A DNA stretch of 7,195 nucleotides. It comes from an uncultured Rubritalea sp. GTDB lineage: Bacteria > Verrucomicrobiota > Verrucomicrobiia > Verrucomicrobiales > Akkermansiaceae. Positions 1-7,053 of this stretch are shown here, in pieces. The translations under genes and the position numbers were made by a program. Where the stretch lies: contig CALFBV010000068.1 in NCBI GenBank assembly GCA_937951395.1, positions 1 through 7,195 of the forward strand. The letters are read 5' to 3'. The notes beneath the pieces are model-generated. The model worked only from the letters and a program-made list of their open reading frames with translations. It did no database searches and had not been told where the DNA came from. Every line of letters starts with the position of its first letter. The stretch's first letter is position 1.

Positions 1-2
1 AA

Positions 3-209
3 GTGAATAATACAACCACCCCTACAGTGCCTAAGCCACCAGTGGTGAAGCCTAAGATTACTAAGTTCGCAGCTCCTGTTCCAGGAAAAGCTGGTTTTGT
101 TTATAATCCATTCACTCATAACCAAGTCGACGTGAGAGGTATCCCTAGTGGAACTAAAGTGCGAGATCCTCATGACTCTAACCCCGCACACATTTTTAAA
201 GTGCCTTAA
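3..209 (+). CDS. Small proline-rich hypothetical protein, possibly 5'-truncated
   Basis: This reading frame is open to the left edge. It can start at the GTG at position 3 (68 residues), or that codon may be internal to a longer gene cut by the window; I cannot decide. The N-terminal third is low-complexity, rich in Thr, Pro, Val and Lys (PKPPVVKPK). The C-terminal half is compact and looks conserved: GFVYNPFTHNQVDVRGIP, then GTKVRDPHD, ending IFKVP. I recall short proteins with a similar 'VDVRG-P-GT-V--P' ending from Verrucomicrobiota, but this is memory, not a search. There is no signal peptide, membrane segment or catalytic motif in the visible part. It is followed by a terminator-like hairpin, which supports it as the end of a separate transcription unit. 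Function is unknown. Confidence 0.6.
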   Translation: MNNTTTPTVPKPPVVKPKITKFAAPVPGKAGFVYNPFTHNQVDVRGIPSGTKVRDPHDSNPAHIFKVP

Positions 210-239
210 GGAATATATTGCTTAAATACTGAATTTTTC

Positions 240-280
240 TACACCGAGTCTTGCTTGTCAGGCCTCGGTGTATTAGTTTT
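240..280 (+). terminator. Rho-independent terminator (or attenuator) ahead of tyrA
   Basis: A perfect 9-bp stem is visible: TACACCGAG (240-248) pairs with CTCGGTGTA (264-272). The 15-nt loop can form a further small GC pairing. The tail 273-280 is T-rich (TTAGTTTT). It lies 30 bases after the stop of the small upstream gene, so the simplest reading is that gene's terminator. It ends only 8 bases before the tyrA start codon, which leaves almost no room for a tyrA promoter downstream of it. A role as a leader attenuator for tyrA therefore remains possible. Confidence 0.75.
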
Positions 281-288
281 CTGACCGA

Positions 289-1128
289 ATGATAAAGCGA
301 GTAGCAATTCTAGGTGCTGGGCTATTAGGTGGCTCGGTGGCGATCTCTGTTCAGGAGAAGCTTCCTGATGTGGAGGTCGCTCTGTGGGCTAGAAATCCGG
401 ACGTAGCAGAGGAGGCAAGGCGCATGGGGATCTCACTCGCTTCATCAGATCTCGCGGCGGTGGTAAGAGCTGCGGATTTAGTAATCTTGTCTACACCTGT
501 GGGAGCCATGGCTGGTTTAGTTGAACAACTGTTAGAGATTCGCAGAGGTGAAGACTTTTTGATCACGGATGTGGGTAGTGTGAAGCGCCTGACACATGAT
601 CAGATAGAACCTCTTTTGGAGGATACTAAAGTGAGCTACGTGGGGAGTCATCCTATGGCAGGCTCTGAGAAGAAAGGTTTTTCCGCTGCACATGGTGATT
701 TATTAAATGGTGCAGCGTGTATTCTTACTAGCGAAAATGAGGGTGCTGAAGGTTTGGAAACTCTAGAGCAATTCTGGACTACGCTTGGTTGCAGAATTCG
801 AAAACTTACCCCAGAAGACCACGATTATGCGGTGGCTAGGATTAGTCATTTCCCACATGCGATGGCGAGTATGGTTGCTATGGTTGGGCTGTCGTTTGAA
901 GATATTGGTGAGCTGGCAGGAGGAGGTCTTCGTGATACCACACGGGTGGCTTCCGGTGATCCTGAGCTTTGGACTGAGATTATGTTAGAAAATAGAGATG
1001 CTCTTCAGCGGTCTCTCGCAGAAAGTATCACTGAGCTGACTAAGGTTCAGGAAATGTTAAGGACAAACAATGAGCCAGAAATGCTGGCGTATCTCACGGA
1101 GGCGAAACGTCGCAGAGATTTAATATAG
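289..1128 (+). CDS. tyrA: Prephenate/arogenate dehydrogenase, monofunctional
   Basis: Oxidatively decarboxylates prephenate (or arogenate) to 4-hydroxyphenylpyruvate (or tyrosine) with NAD(P)+, in the cytoplasmic tyrosine pathway. The 279 residues show an N-terminal Rossmann fold with GAGLLGGS at 9-16. TDVGSVK at 93-99 and GSHPMAGSE at 119-127 are TyrA family signatures. The helical dehydrogenase domain carries SHFPH at 186-190 and the substrate-binding GGGLRDTTRVASGDP stretch from 211, including Arg215. There is no fused chorismate mutase or ACT domain, so this is a short monofunctional form with no visible tyrosine feedback domain. The ATG at 289 is the only reasonable start, because an in-frame TAG lies at 274-276. 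No clear ribosome binding site precedes it. It is followed after 12 bases by aroA, another aromatic pathway gene. Prephenate versus arogenate preference cannot be read from the sequence. Confidence 0.95.
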   Translation: MIKRVAILGAGLLGGSVAISVQEKLPDVEVALWARNPDVAEEARRMGISLASSDLAAVVRAADLVILSTPVGAMAGLVEQLLEIRRGEDFLITDVGSVKRLTHDQIEPLLEDTKVSYVGSHPMAGSEKKGFSAAHGDLLNGAACILTSENEGAEGLETLEQFWTTLGCRIRKLTPEDHDYAVARISHFPHAMASMVAMVGLSFEDIGELAGGGLRDTTRVASGDPELWTEIMLENRDALQRSLAESITELTKVQEMLRTNNEPEMLAYLTEAKRRRDLI

Positions 1129-1140
1129 ACAATTTTCAAT

Positions 1141-2430
1141 ATGGATTCACTAAGACTAGAACCGATCGCTAAGATCGAAGGGGAAATCAATTTACCAGGG
1201 TCAAAGAGCCTCTCTAATAGAGCTCTGCTTCTGGCTGCGCTATCGAATGGTGTGACGGAGATACGTAATCTGTTAGATAGCGATGACATCCGCCACATGT
1301 TAAATGCACTCACTAAGATAGGGGTAAGCTTTTCCTTGTCTGAGGACAAAACTGTCTGCAAGGTAACGGGGAATGGAGGAGCGTTTGATAATCACGTGCC
1401 TCTAGAATTATTTCTAGGAAATGCCGGCACTGCAATGCGCCCGCTATGTGCAGCGCTTTGTCTAGGGAAGGGTGAATACACTCTAATAGGAGAGCCTAGA
1501 ATGGAGGAGCGTCCCATTAATGCTCTGCTAGATGCGCTCCGTGAGGCGGGATGCACTGTAGAGTGTCTGAAGACGGAAGGCTACCCACCAGTGAAAATTT
1601 CTGCATCAGGAATGCATGGCGGGAAGGTGAATATTGATGGCTCGATCTCTAGCCAATTTCTAACAGCCCTGCTAATGGCTGCCCCACTTGCTCAGGAAGA
1701 CTGCGAGATCACGATCACTGGCGAGTTGGTTTCTAAGCCCTATATATTGATCACGTTAGACATCATGGCTAAATTTGGAGTGGAGGTAGAAAACGATGAT
1801 TTTACTGTATTCAGAATCAAAGGAGGCCAAACTTATCAATCACCAGAAGTATTTATGGTGGAAGGCGACGCGTCTTCTGCATCCTACTTCATGGCCGCTG
1901 CCGCGATCAAAGGTGGTGGAGTGAAAGTCACTGGAATCGGGAAGTCTAGCGTACAAGGAGATGTGCAGTTTGCAAATGTCCTCTCTGATATGGGTGCCGA
2001 GGTGGAGTGGGGAGACGATTACATTTCTGTCAAAGCTGGTAAATTAAAAGGAGTAGATCAAGATATGAACCACATCCCAGATGCCGCAATGACCATCGCC
2101 ACAACCGCTCTCTTCGCAGAAGGCAAGACCGCGATCAGAAACATCTACAACTGGCGCGTCAAAGAAACTGATCGACTGTTCGCTATGGCTACGGAACTCC
2201 GCAAGCTCGGAGTTGAAGTGGTGGAAGGTAATGACTACATCGAGATCACACCTATTCCTGTTTCTGAGCTAAAGCTCGCTGAAATAGACACCTATGATGA
2301 CCACAGGATAGCGATGTGTTTCTCATTAGTTGCTCTGAGTGATACAGCTGTCATCATCAATGATCCCGGGTGCACGGCAAAAACCTTCCCAGATTACTTC
2401 GAGAAACTCGCTAGTATTTGCTCAGGATAA
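1141..2430 (+). CDS. aroA: 3-phosphoshikimate 1-carboxyvinyltransferase (EPSP synthase), class I
   Basis: Transfers the enolpyruvyl group of PEP to shikimate-3-phosphate, the sixth shikimate pathway step, in the cytoplasm. At 429 residues it is full length (the E. coli enzyme has 427). Visible motifs are [11 protein letters not shown] (18-28, with Lys22, Ser23 and Arg27), [10 protein letters not shown] (93-102), MEERP with Arg124, SSQFLTALL (170-178), [10 protein letters not shown] (241-250), PDAAMT with catalytic Asp314, NWRVKETDR with Glu342 and Arg345, DDHRIAM with His388 and Arg389, and [13 protein letters not shown] (408-420). Gly96, Ala98 and Pro101 match the glyphosate-sensitive class I pattern, so no natural resistance substitution is apparent at those sites. 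The start at 1141 is 12 bases after tyrA, without a strong Shine-Dalgarno sequence. The gene follows tyrA in the same presumed operon, which fits joint supply of chorismate and tyrosine. Confidence 0.97.
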   Translation: MDSLRLEPIAKIEGEINLPGSKSLSNRALLLAALSNGVTEIRNLLDSDDIRHMLNALTKIGVSFSLSEDKTVCKVTGNGGAFDNHVPLELFLGNAGTAMRPLCAALCLGKGEYTLIGEPRMEERPINALLDALREAGCTVECLKTEGYPPVKISASGMHGGKVNIDGSISSQFLTALLMAAPLAQEDCEITITGELVSKPYILITLDIMAKFGVEVENDDFTVFRIKGGQTYQSPEVFMVEGDASSASYFMAAAAIKGGGVKVTGIGKSSVQGDVQFANVLSDMGAEVEWGDDYISVKAGKLKGVDQDMNHIPDAAMTIATTALFAEGKTAIRNIYNWRVKETDRLFAMATELRKLGVEVVEGNDYIEITPIPVSELKLAEIDTYDDHRIAMCFSLVALSDTAVIINDPGCTAKTFPDYFEKLASICSG

Positions 2431-2468
2431 TACTTTTCATTTGTTAAGAACAAGCTAGGGTTCTTCGC

Positions 2469-3155
2469 ATGAGCGGGGAGAATAACATAGCCAACATAGC
2501 AGTGGCGATCGATGGACCAGCAGCCTCTGGAAAGAGCACTGTGGCGAAGAGACTGGCTAAGAGGATGGGGCTGATCATGGTCAATACAGGGGCGATGTAT
2601 CGCGCTGTGGCATGGGCGACATTACGCGATGGTGTGAACCCGGACGATGCTGCGGCAGTGATCAAGATGTTAGAGCAAGTGGACTTTAGCTGTGGCGTGG
2701 AAGATGGTGTTTCCACTATCTTGGTGGATGGCTTTTATCCTGGTGATGAGCTGAGACAAGATGCGGTGAATAACCGTGTTTCACGTGTGGCTGCTATCTC
2801 AGAGGTGAGAGCACTTTTAGTTGCGAAACAGCGAGACTATCTCAAGCTTGGTAGTGTGGTGATGGAAGGGCGTGACATTGGAAGCGTGGTATTTCCTGAG
2901 ACGCCATTTAAAATTTACATAGATGCCTCCGAAGAGGTGAGACTAGCTAGAAGATCTGCTGAAGGTCTGGCTGATGAAGTAGCCAAGCGAGATGCGGAGG
3001 ATAGTAAGAGAAAGGCTTCTCCTCTCATAGTTGCAGATGGGGCAGTAGTGATCGACTCCAGCGAAATGAATATTGATGAAGTGGTCTCGACTGTAATGGA
3101 AGTTCTCAGAGAGCGCGGGGCACCAGCGAGTATGCTGGTGGCTATTAAATCTTAA
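2469..3155 (+). CDS. cmk: Cytidylate kinase (CMP/dCMP kinase)
   Basis: Phosphorylates CMP and dCMP with ATP to the diphosphates in the cytoplasm. The 228-residue length is normal for bacterial Cmk. The P-loop GPAASGKST is at 16-24. NTGAMYRA at 39-46 is the CMP-binding signature. MEGRDIGSVVFP at 132-143 and the LID-region pattern RDAEDSKRKASPL at 174-186 (key residues Arg174, Asp175, Asp178, Ser179, Arg181) are characteristic of Cmk. The C-terminus runs a few residues past the usual fold. It starts 38 bases after aroA; the preceding GCTAGGG is at best a weak ribosome binding site. Gene order aroA-cmk-plsC recurs in several bacterial phyla, supporting both the assignment and co-transcription. 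All key residues seem present, so the enzyme should be active. Confidence 0.96.
   Translation: MSGENNIANIAVAIDGPAASGKSTVAKRLAKRMGLIMVNTGAMYRAVAWATLRDGVNPDDAAAVIKMLEQVDFSCGVEDGVSTILVDGFYPGDELRQDAVNNRVSRVAAISEVRALLVAKQRDYLKLGSVVMEGRDIGSVVFPETPFKIYIDASEEVRLARRSAEGLADEVAKRDAEDSKRKASPLIVADGAVVIDSSEMNIDEVVSTVMEVLRERGAPASMLVAIKS
3121..3140 (+). repeat. Perfect 7-bp inverted repeat at the 3' end of cmk
   Basis: CACCAGC (3121-3127) and GCTGGTG (3134-3140) form a perfect stem around a 6-nt loop, within the last codons of cmk and 12 bases before its stop codon. The sequence after it is AT-rich but lacks a clean T run, so it is not a good intrinsic terminator. It could act as an RNA processing or stability element between cmk and plsC, or be incidental. 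Confidence 0.5.
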
Positions 3156-3168
3156 AATTTACAAAGTT

Positions 3169-3795
3169 ATGATGAAGACAGTTTATTGGGTGGGTTACAC
3201 GTTCTTTAGAAGTGCTGGAAGGGCTTTTTATAATCTTAATGTAGTCAATGAAGAGAAGCTTGTGAAAGAGGGCGGAGTTATGATGGCTGCAAACCATGAG
3301 AGTTTTCTAGATCCTCCGCTGATTGGTATTTCTCATCCTGAAAATGTGACTTACCTCGCACGTAAGACTCTATTTACAGGACTCTCCAGGTGGCTTTACA
3401 CAAAGTGGGATGCCATCCCTGTAGATCAGGATAATCCAGATATGACGGGGCTTAAGAAAATCATCAAGGCATTGAAAAATGGCAAGAAGGTGGTGCTGTT
3501 TCCGGAAGGTGAGCGGACGATGACAGGTGAGCTAGGAGCCGCACTCCCGGGTGTTGGTCTTGTCATTGCTAAATCTCAGACGACGGTTCAGCCAATGCGG
3601 ATTTTTGGTGCAAGAGAGGCTCTTCCACGTGGATCAGGTAAAATGAAAATGGTTCAGATATCAGTGGTGGTGGGAGACCCTATTTATTTCGACGCAGAGA
3701 CTCTGAAGCAATACAAAGGCAAAGATGGCTACCAGAAAATAGCTGATATTGTGATGCAGGCAATAAGTGATATCGAAGATCCACGCTATTTATAA
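3169..3795 (+). CDS. plsC: 1-acyl-sn-glycerol-3-phosphate acyltransferase (PlsC family)
   Basis: Predicted to acylate lysophosphatidic acid to phosphatidic acid at the inner face of the cytoplasmic membrane. The 208 residues contain the acyltransferase motif I NHESFLD at 42-48 (catalytic His43 and Asp48). The motif III variant FPEGERT is at 111-117, with Glu replacing the more usual Thr or Ser before Arg. A conserved LPGVGLVIAKS block follows, with the hydrophobic QPM segment after it. The short aromatic N-terminus (VYWVGYTFFRSAGRAFY) probably associates with the membrane but is not a clear transmembrane helix. The start at 3169 is the first of two adjacent ATG codons, 13 bases after cmk, and lacks an evident Shine-Dalgarno sequence. 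Acyl donor (acyl-CoA, acyl-ACP) and exact acceptor cannot be told from sequence, and some PlsC-fold proteins acylate other lipids. The position in an aroA-cmk-plsC cluster supports the housekeeping role. Confidence 0.9.
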   Translation: MMKTVYWVGYTFFRSAGRAFYNLNVVNEEKLVKEGGVMMAANHESFLDPPLIGISHPENVTYLARKTLFTGLSRWLYTKWDAIPVDQDNPDMTGLKKIIKALKNGKKVVLFPEGERTMTGELGAALPGVGLVIAKSQTTVQPMRIFGAREALPRGSGKMKMVQISVVVGDPIYFDAETLKQYKGKDGYQKIADIVMQAISDIEDPRYL

Positions 3796-3862
3796 ATTTA
3801 TTAAGACTACTCATTTGGATACTTCTTCCACAAAATTTCATTTTAATCAGTCTCCTCGCGCT

Positions 3863-5422
3863 ATGCGCAGAGGTGGAGCGTTGACGAATGTCTTGGTCTT
3901 CATGTGCGCCGCGATTGTGGTGGGTTTTGTCTCTTGGTTATTATTGCAGCATCTTATTTTTGATGCGCGGAAGAAAAGTATAGCTGAGAGTGATGCCACA
4001 GGACTTAATCCTGTAGCATCTGAGGCTGAAGTGACTCCTGACAAACCAGCAGAGCTTTCCCCTGAGGAAAAAATGCTTATTAAAAAGGAACTGGAGAGAC
4101 GGAAGGCTGAGGAGTTAGCAGAGAAGCTAGTGAAGAAGGAGCAGGAACGTAAGAAGCGAATCGCTAAAAATGTGAAAGCTGTGGAGCAGGCTCTGCAGGA
4201 GAGGGATTGGGAGGCTGCGCAAGACAGCATCGGTCTATTACTTGATGACTCATACTCGCACGTGGAAGTGGTTAAATTCTCTGATGCCCTAGAAAAAGGA
4301 AAGATCAAAGAGCGTGCAGATTTGTTAGAAATTCAAAAATTGGTAGACCAAGCCAAGGCTCTAGACAACGGGAAATACTCACCAGAAGCGATTGATCTGT
4401 TAGATAGGGCATTACTGATTTATCCAAACCACTCATCTACAGTTACTCTAAAGAATAAGATCAATTCATATCCGTATTCACTGCGCGTTCCGGAGGATGC
4501 TGCCACCCTGAATGCTGCTGCGGATATGCTCAGAGCTGGCGATACTGCAATTCTAGGAGAAGGAGCTTATGAACTGCCAGCGTTGTTTAATAAAGGAATC
4601 AAAATCAAGGGGCAGGGCGAGAAACTTACCACTATAGAGTGTGATACTAGGCTGACCTCAGCATTCACACTCACGGGAAAAGACCAGTCTTACACGATCT
4701 CAAATCTCACGGTGACCGGCAAAGGCTACGAGGATGATGCTACCGAGCGCTACCCGCTGATTATGCTAGATGCAAACCTCACGATGAGAAACGTGACGGT
4801 GGAAAATGGATCTGGTCATGGGCTGGCAGTGGTCTCGGGTAGACTTAAAATGGAGAAGTGCAATATATCGGCAAATGCTTGGGATGGTGTCAGCGTCATG
4901 GGTGCGGATAGCTACGCTGAAATCACTGATTGCGATATTTCTAATAACTATGACCATGGCGTAGATTTCTGGAAAGGCGCCAGTGGTAAGCTCACAAATG
5001 TGACGGCGAGTGAGAACATAGGTAGCGGAGTTCTAATCATGGGGAAAGGTGCGGATGTGCACCTGATCCAAGTAAAGACTGAGCGGAATAGCCAATGTGG
5101 AATTGTTATTAACTCTCAAGCTCAGGCGAAGCTAGAGCGTGTTTTCTCATCGGGTAATCTTCTTTCTGGAATCGTAGTGCAGGGCAGCGGGACAAAACTT
5201 ACCTGTGGAATCACCGTTTCTAATAAAAACGGGGAAGCCGGATTCTTTGTTGACCCTTCTGCTGTCATAGAAAACTTCATTTCTGCCACTGCTGAGGGGA
5301 ATGTGGGCGGCGATGTGACACGAAAAGCCATCGTCCTGCCAAAGGTGCCTGCACCTGTAGAGACGCCTAGAGTTCCGTCTGCTCCAGATCCGGCAGCAGT
5401 AAAAGAGAAAAAATCTGCTTAA
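3863..5422 (+). CDS. Membrane-anchored coiled-coil/TPR-like protein with parallel beta-helix domain
   Basis: I do not recognise a named family. From the chosen start the protein has 519 residues. MRRGG is followed by one hydrophobic segment (about 7-29), fitting a signal anchor. A charged Lys/Glu-rich coiled coil spans about 65-105. A helical region at about 105-200 has TPR-like character (ALQERDWEAAQDSI; EAIDLLDRALLIYPNH). From about 206 a right-handed beta-helix begins with the typical entry (LRVPEDAATL...AGDTAILGEGAYE). Its turns are marked by Gly320, 342, 366, 389, 413, 436 and 460, each followed by a short beta strand, spaced 22-24 residues. The tail after 490 is Pro/Ala/Lys-rich. Such folds occur in polysaccharide lyases and NosD-like periplasmic or surface proteins; I see no lyase active site. 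A GTG at 3767 would add 32 residues and overlap plsC; the ATG at 3863 is preferred because positive charges then directly precede the membrane segment. The next DNA is an insertion sequence. Confidence 0.85.
   Translation: MRRGGALTNVLVFMCAAIVVGFVSWLLLQHLIFDARKKSIAESDATGLNPVASEAEVTPDKPAELSPEEKMLIKKELERRKAEELAEKLVKKEQERKKRIAKNVKAVEQALQERDWEAAQDSIGLLLDDSYSHVEVVKFSDALEKGKIKERADLLEIQKLVDQAKALDNGKYSPEAIDLLDRALLIYPNHSSTVTLKNKINSYPYSLRVPEDAATLNAAADMLRAGDTAILGEGAYELPALFNKGIKIKGQGEKLTTIECDTRLTSAFTLTGKDQSYTISNLTVTGKGYEDDATERYPLIMLDANLTMRNVTVENGSGHGLAVVSGRLKMEKCNISANAWDGVSVMGADSYAEITDCDISNNYDHGVDFWKGASGKLTNVTASENIGSGVLIMGKGADVHLIQVKTERNSQCGIVINSQAQAKLERVFSSGNLLSGIVVQGSGTKLTCGITVSNKNGEAGFFVDPSAVIENFISATAEGNVGGDVTRKAIVLPKVPAPVETPRVPSAPDPAAVKEKKSA
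3992..4020 (+). repeat. 12-bp arm inverted repeat (one mismatch) inside the beta-helix gene
   Basis: GATGCCACAGGA (3992-4003) pairs with TCCTGTAGCATC (4009-4020), 11 of 12 positions matching, around a 5-nt loop CTTAA. In frame it encodes DATGLNPVAS, in the linker between the membrane segment and the coiled coil. Because the arms coincide with codons, the opposite strand reads nearly the same peptide (DATGLSPVAS). It has no T run after it. It may be an RNA hairpin, a protein-binding palindrome or a dispersed palindromic repeat that entered a tolerant linker. Confidence 0.7.
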
Positions 5423-5423
5423 G

Positions 5424-5431
5424 AGCCTGTC
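5424..5431 (+). repeat. Candidate left terminal inverted repeat of the IS5/IS1182-like element
   Basis: AGCCTGTC lies two bases after the preceding gene's TAA. It pairs with the candidate right end at 7054-7062. The short match (six contiguous bases plus two after a 1-base gap) makes this tentative. The GGACTTTTC sequence following on the left has no evident counterpart on the right. Confidence 0.4.
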
Positions 5432-5529
5432 GGACTTTTCTAGTCAAATAGCCAAAATTAGTTAGGGTTTACTGAAAAAGTTCTCAAAGCATGTAGAGTA
5501 AAACTTCTGGAACAATATTAGAGCTAGAA

Positions 5530-5569
5530 GTGCACGGATATGTTATTACTCCTTTGAAAAAGCGTGCAC
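5530..5569 (+). promoter_or_regulatory. Hairpin in the leader of the transposase gene
   Basis: GTGCACG (5530-5536) and CGTGCAC (5563-5569) form a perfect 7-bp stem with a 26-nt loop, ending 5 bases before the ATG at 5575. No Shine-Dalgarno sequence is visible before that ATG. Stems close to the start codon limit transposase translation in some insertion sequences; such a role here is inference, and the GTG at the stem base is also a possible alternative start. Confidence 0.35.
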
Positions 5570-5574
5570 CTCAC

Positions 5575-7053
5575 ATGATTAGAAACCAACCAAATCAAAC
5601 TGAATTTATCGACTTCATCCACCCTTTTGGTGGTAAATTACCTGCCTCTAACAGATGGATTAACCTGAGTCAACTAGTCCCTTGGGAAGATGTTCAAACT
5701 CTTTACTCCAAAGGCTTCAAGAAGACTAACATGGGCGCCCCAGCGCTCTCTGGAAGAATAGCTTTTGGAGCTCTTATCATTAAAGAGCGTCTTTGCTGCA
5801 CTGATGAAGAAACCGTCTCTCAAATCCAAGAAAATCCATTCCTTCAATATTTCTTAGGTTTGCACCAGTATGAAGAAGCGCCGCTTTTTGATCCTTCCAT
5901 GATGGTGCATTTTCGAAGTCGTTTTAGCCAAGAAGATCTCCAGAAAATTAACAATGAAATCATCACCTCAGCACTCAGCAATGAGGATGCGCAACCTAGT
6001 GAAGATAGCGACCAAGATCCTCCTTCGCATGGTGGAAAGCTTCTCGTAGATGCGACCTGCACCCCAGCTGATATCACCTATCCAACAGATTTAAAGTTGC
6101 TCAATGAAGCACGAGAAAAGACCGAATCCTACATTGATCTACTGCACGATCCATTGATCAGCAAACGAAGAAAACCACGCACCTACCGTATCCAAGCACG
6201 TAAAAAATATCTAACGGTCTCCAAGCAAAAGAGACCAGGAAAGAAGAAAATTAGAAAAGCAATTAGGCAGCAGCTCGGTTTTGTTAAACGCAATTTATCT
6301 CACCTTGATACGTTGTTAGAAAACGGTAGCTCTCTCACACTTCTTAGTAATTATCAACTAGGTTGCCTCCAAGTAATCCATACTCTTTACGCACAGCAAC
6401 TCCAGAAACATGAGAGTCACAGCAACTCTATCCAAGACCGTATAGTGAGCATCAGCCAGCCTCATATACGACCCATTGTTCGAGGTAAATCTGGAACTCC
6501 AGTTGAGTTTGGAGCTAAGTTATCGATCAGTCATTTAGCATCAGGCTATGTAACTGTGGATAAGCTGAGTTGGGATGCTTACAACGAAAGTGGAGATCTC
6601 ACAGGACAGATAGAGAGCTATCGAAAACGCTTTGGCTATTACCCGGCAAGTGTCCATGCTGACACGATATATCAAACTAGATCTAACAGAAGATACTGTA
6701 AAGAGCTCGGAATACGTCTAACTGGAAAGCAATTAGGTCGACCACCTAAACAAACTGAAGAGAATAAAGCCGTCCTCGAAGCGAAGAAAAAAGAAATGCA
6801 ACAAGACGAGCGAGATAGAATACCAGTAGAAGGGAAATTTGGAAATGCAAAACGCAAAGGTAGTTTAGGACGCATCATGGCAAAGCTTTCACATACAGCA
6901 GAAAGTGTGATTCACGTAGGCATAATTGTGCTAAATTTAGATAAATACCTAAGAGAGGTAGTTTGTTGGCTAGTTCAACTGTACTTAAATCATATCAAGC
7001 TTACCAATATCCGAAAATCAAGAAATGAGATTTTTTATAAAGTGCTAGCATGA
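5575..7053 (+). CDS. DDE transposase, IS5/IS1182-like family
   Basis: Catalyses cut-and-paste type transposition of its own insertion sequence through an RNase H-like DDE core. From ATG 5575 it has 492 residues. The N-terminal region resembles the DUF772 transposase domain (ALSGRIAFGALIIKERL at 57-73, then NPFLQYFLGL at 87-96 and FDPSMMVHFR at 105-114). The likely catalytic residues are Asp159 in LLVDATCTPADI, Asp363 in VHADTIYQTRSNRRYC and Glu419 in PVEGKFGNAKRKGSLG. A basic insert of about 196-240 (KRRKPRTYR...RPGKKKIRKAIRQQ) separates the first two. A GTG at 5530 would add 15 residues; the ATG is preferred because the match to the family style (NQTEFIDFIHPF) begins just after it. The frame is unbroken and the triad present, so the protein could be functional. 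Assignment to IS5 versus IS1182 is uncertain. The stop codon lies at the candidate right end of the element. Confidence 0.9.
   Translation: MIRNQPNQTEFIDFIHPFGGKLPASNRWINLSQLVPWEDVQTLYSKGFKKTNMGAPALSGRIAFGALIIKERLCCTDEETVSQIQENPFLQYFLGLHQYEEAPLFDPSMMVHFRSRFSQEDLQKINNEIITSALSNEDAQPSEDSDQDPPSHGGKLLVDATCTPADITYPTDLKLLNEAREKTESYIDLLHDPLISKRRKPRTYRIQARKKYLTVSKQKRPGKKKIRKAIRQQLGFVKRNLSHLDTLLENGSSLTLLSNYQLGCLQVIHTLYAQQLQKHESHSNSIQDRIVSISQPHIRPIVRGKSGTPVEFGAKLSISHLASGYVTVDKLSWDAYNESGDLTGQIESYRKRFGYYPASVHADTIYQTRSNRRYCKELGIRLTGKQLGRPPKQTEENKAVLEAKKKEMQQDERDRIPVEGKFGNAKRKGSLGRIMAKLSHTAESVIHVGIIVLNLDKYLREVVCWLVQLYLNHIKLTNIRKSRNEIFYKVLA

Noticed and set aside
785..988. Plus-strand open frame inside tyrA
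   Set aside because: It lies wholly within the well-supported tyrA frame and translates to a Trp/Leu-rich sequence with no family character.
1047..1361. Minus-strand open frame across the tyrA-aroA junction
   Set aside because: It overlaps two conserved genes on the other strand and shows no domain or start signal.
1414..1446. Possible natural glyphosate resistance in aroA
   Set aside because: The residues corresponding to E. coli Gly96, Ala98 and Pro101 are unchanged, and the enzyme has class I motifs.
3767..3862. GTG start that would extend the beta-helix protein by 32 residues into plsC
   Set aside because: It overlaps the plsC 3' end by 29 bases and places a polar, atypical stretch before the membrane segment. 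ATG 3863 gives a normal signal-anchor N-terminus.
3796..3862. Promoter or plsC terminator in the plsC/beta-helix gap
   Set aside because: The gap is AT-rich with a small palindrome (ATAAATTTAT at 3792-3801), but I see no properly spaced -35/-10 pair and no hairpin with a T run.
3847..4308. A 153-codon minus-strand open frame opposite the beta-helix gene
   Set aside because: It is rich in Ser, Phe and Leu, as expected for the complement of a Lys/Glu-rich coiled coil, and has no recognisable domain. Its resemblance to the plus-strand peptide comes only from the palindrome at 3992-4020.
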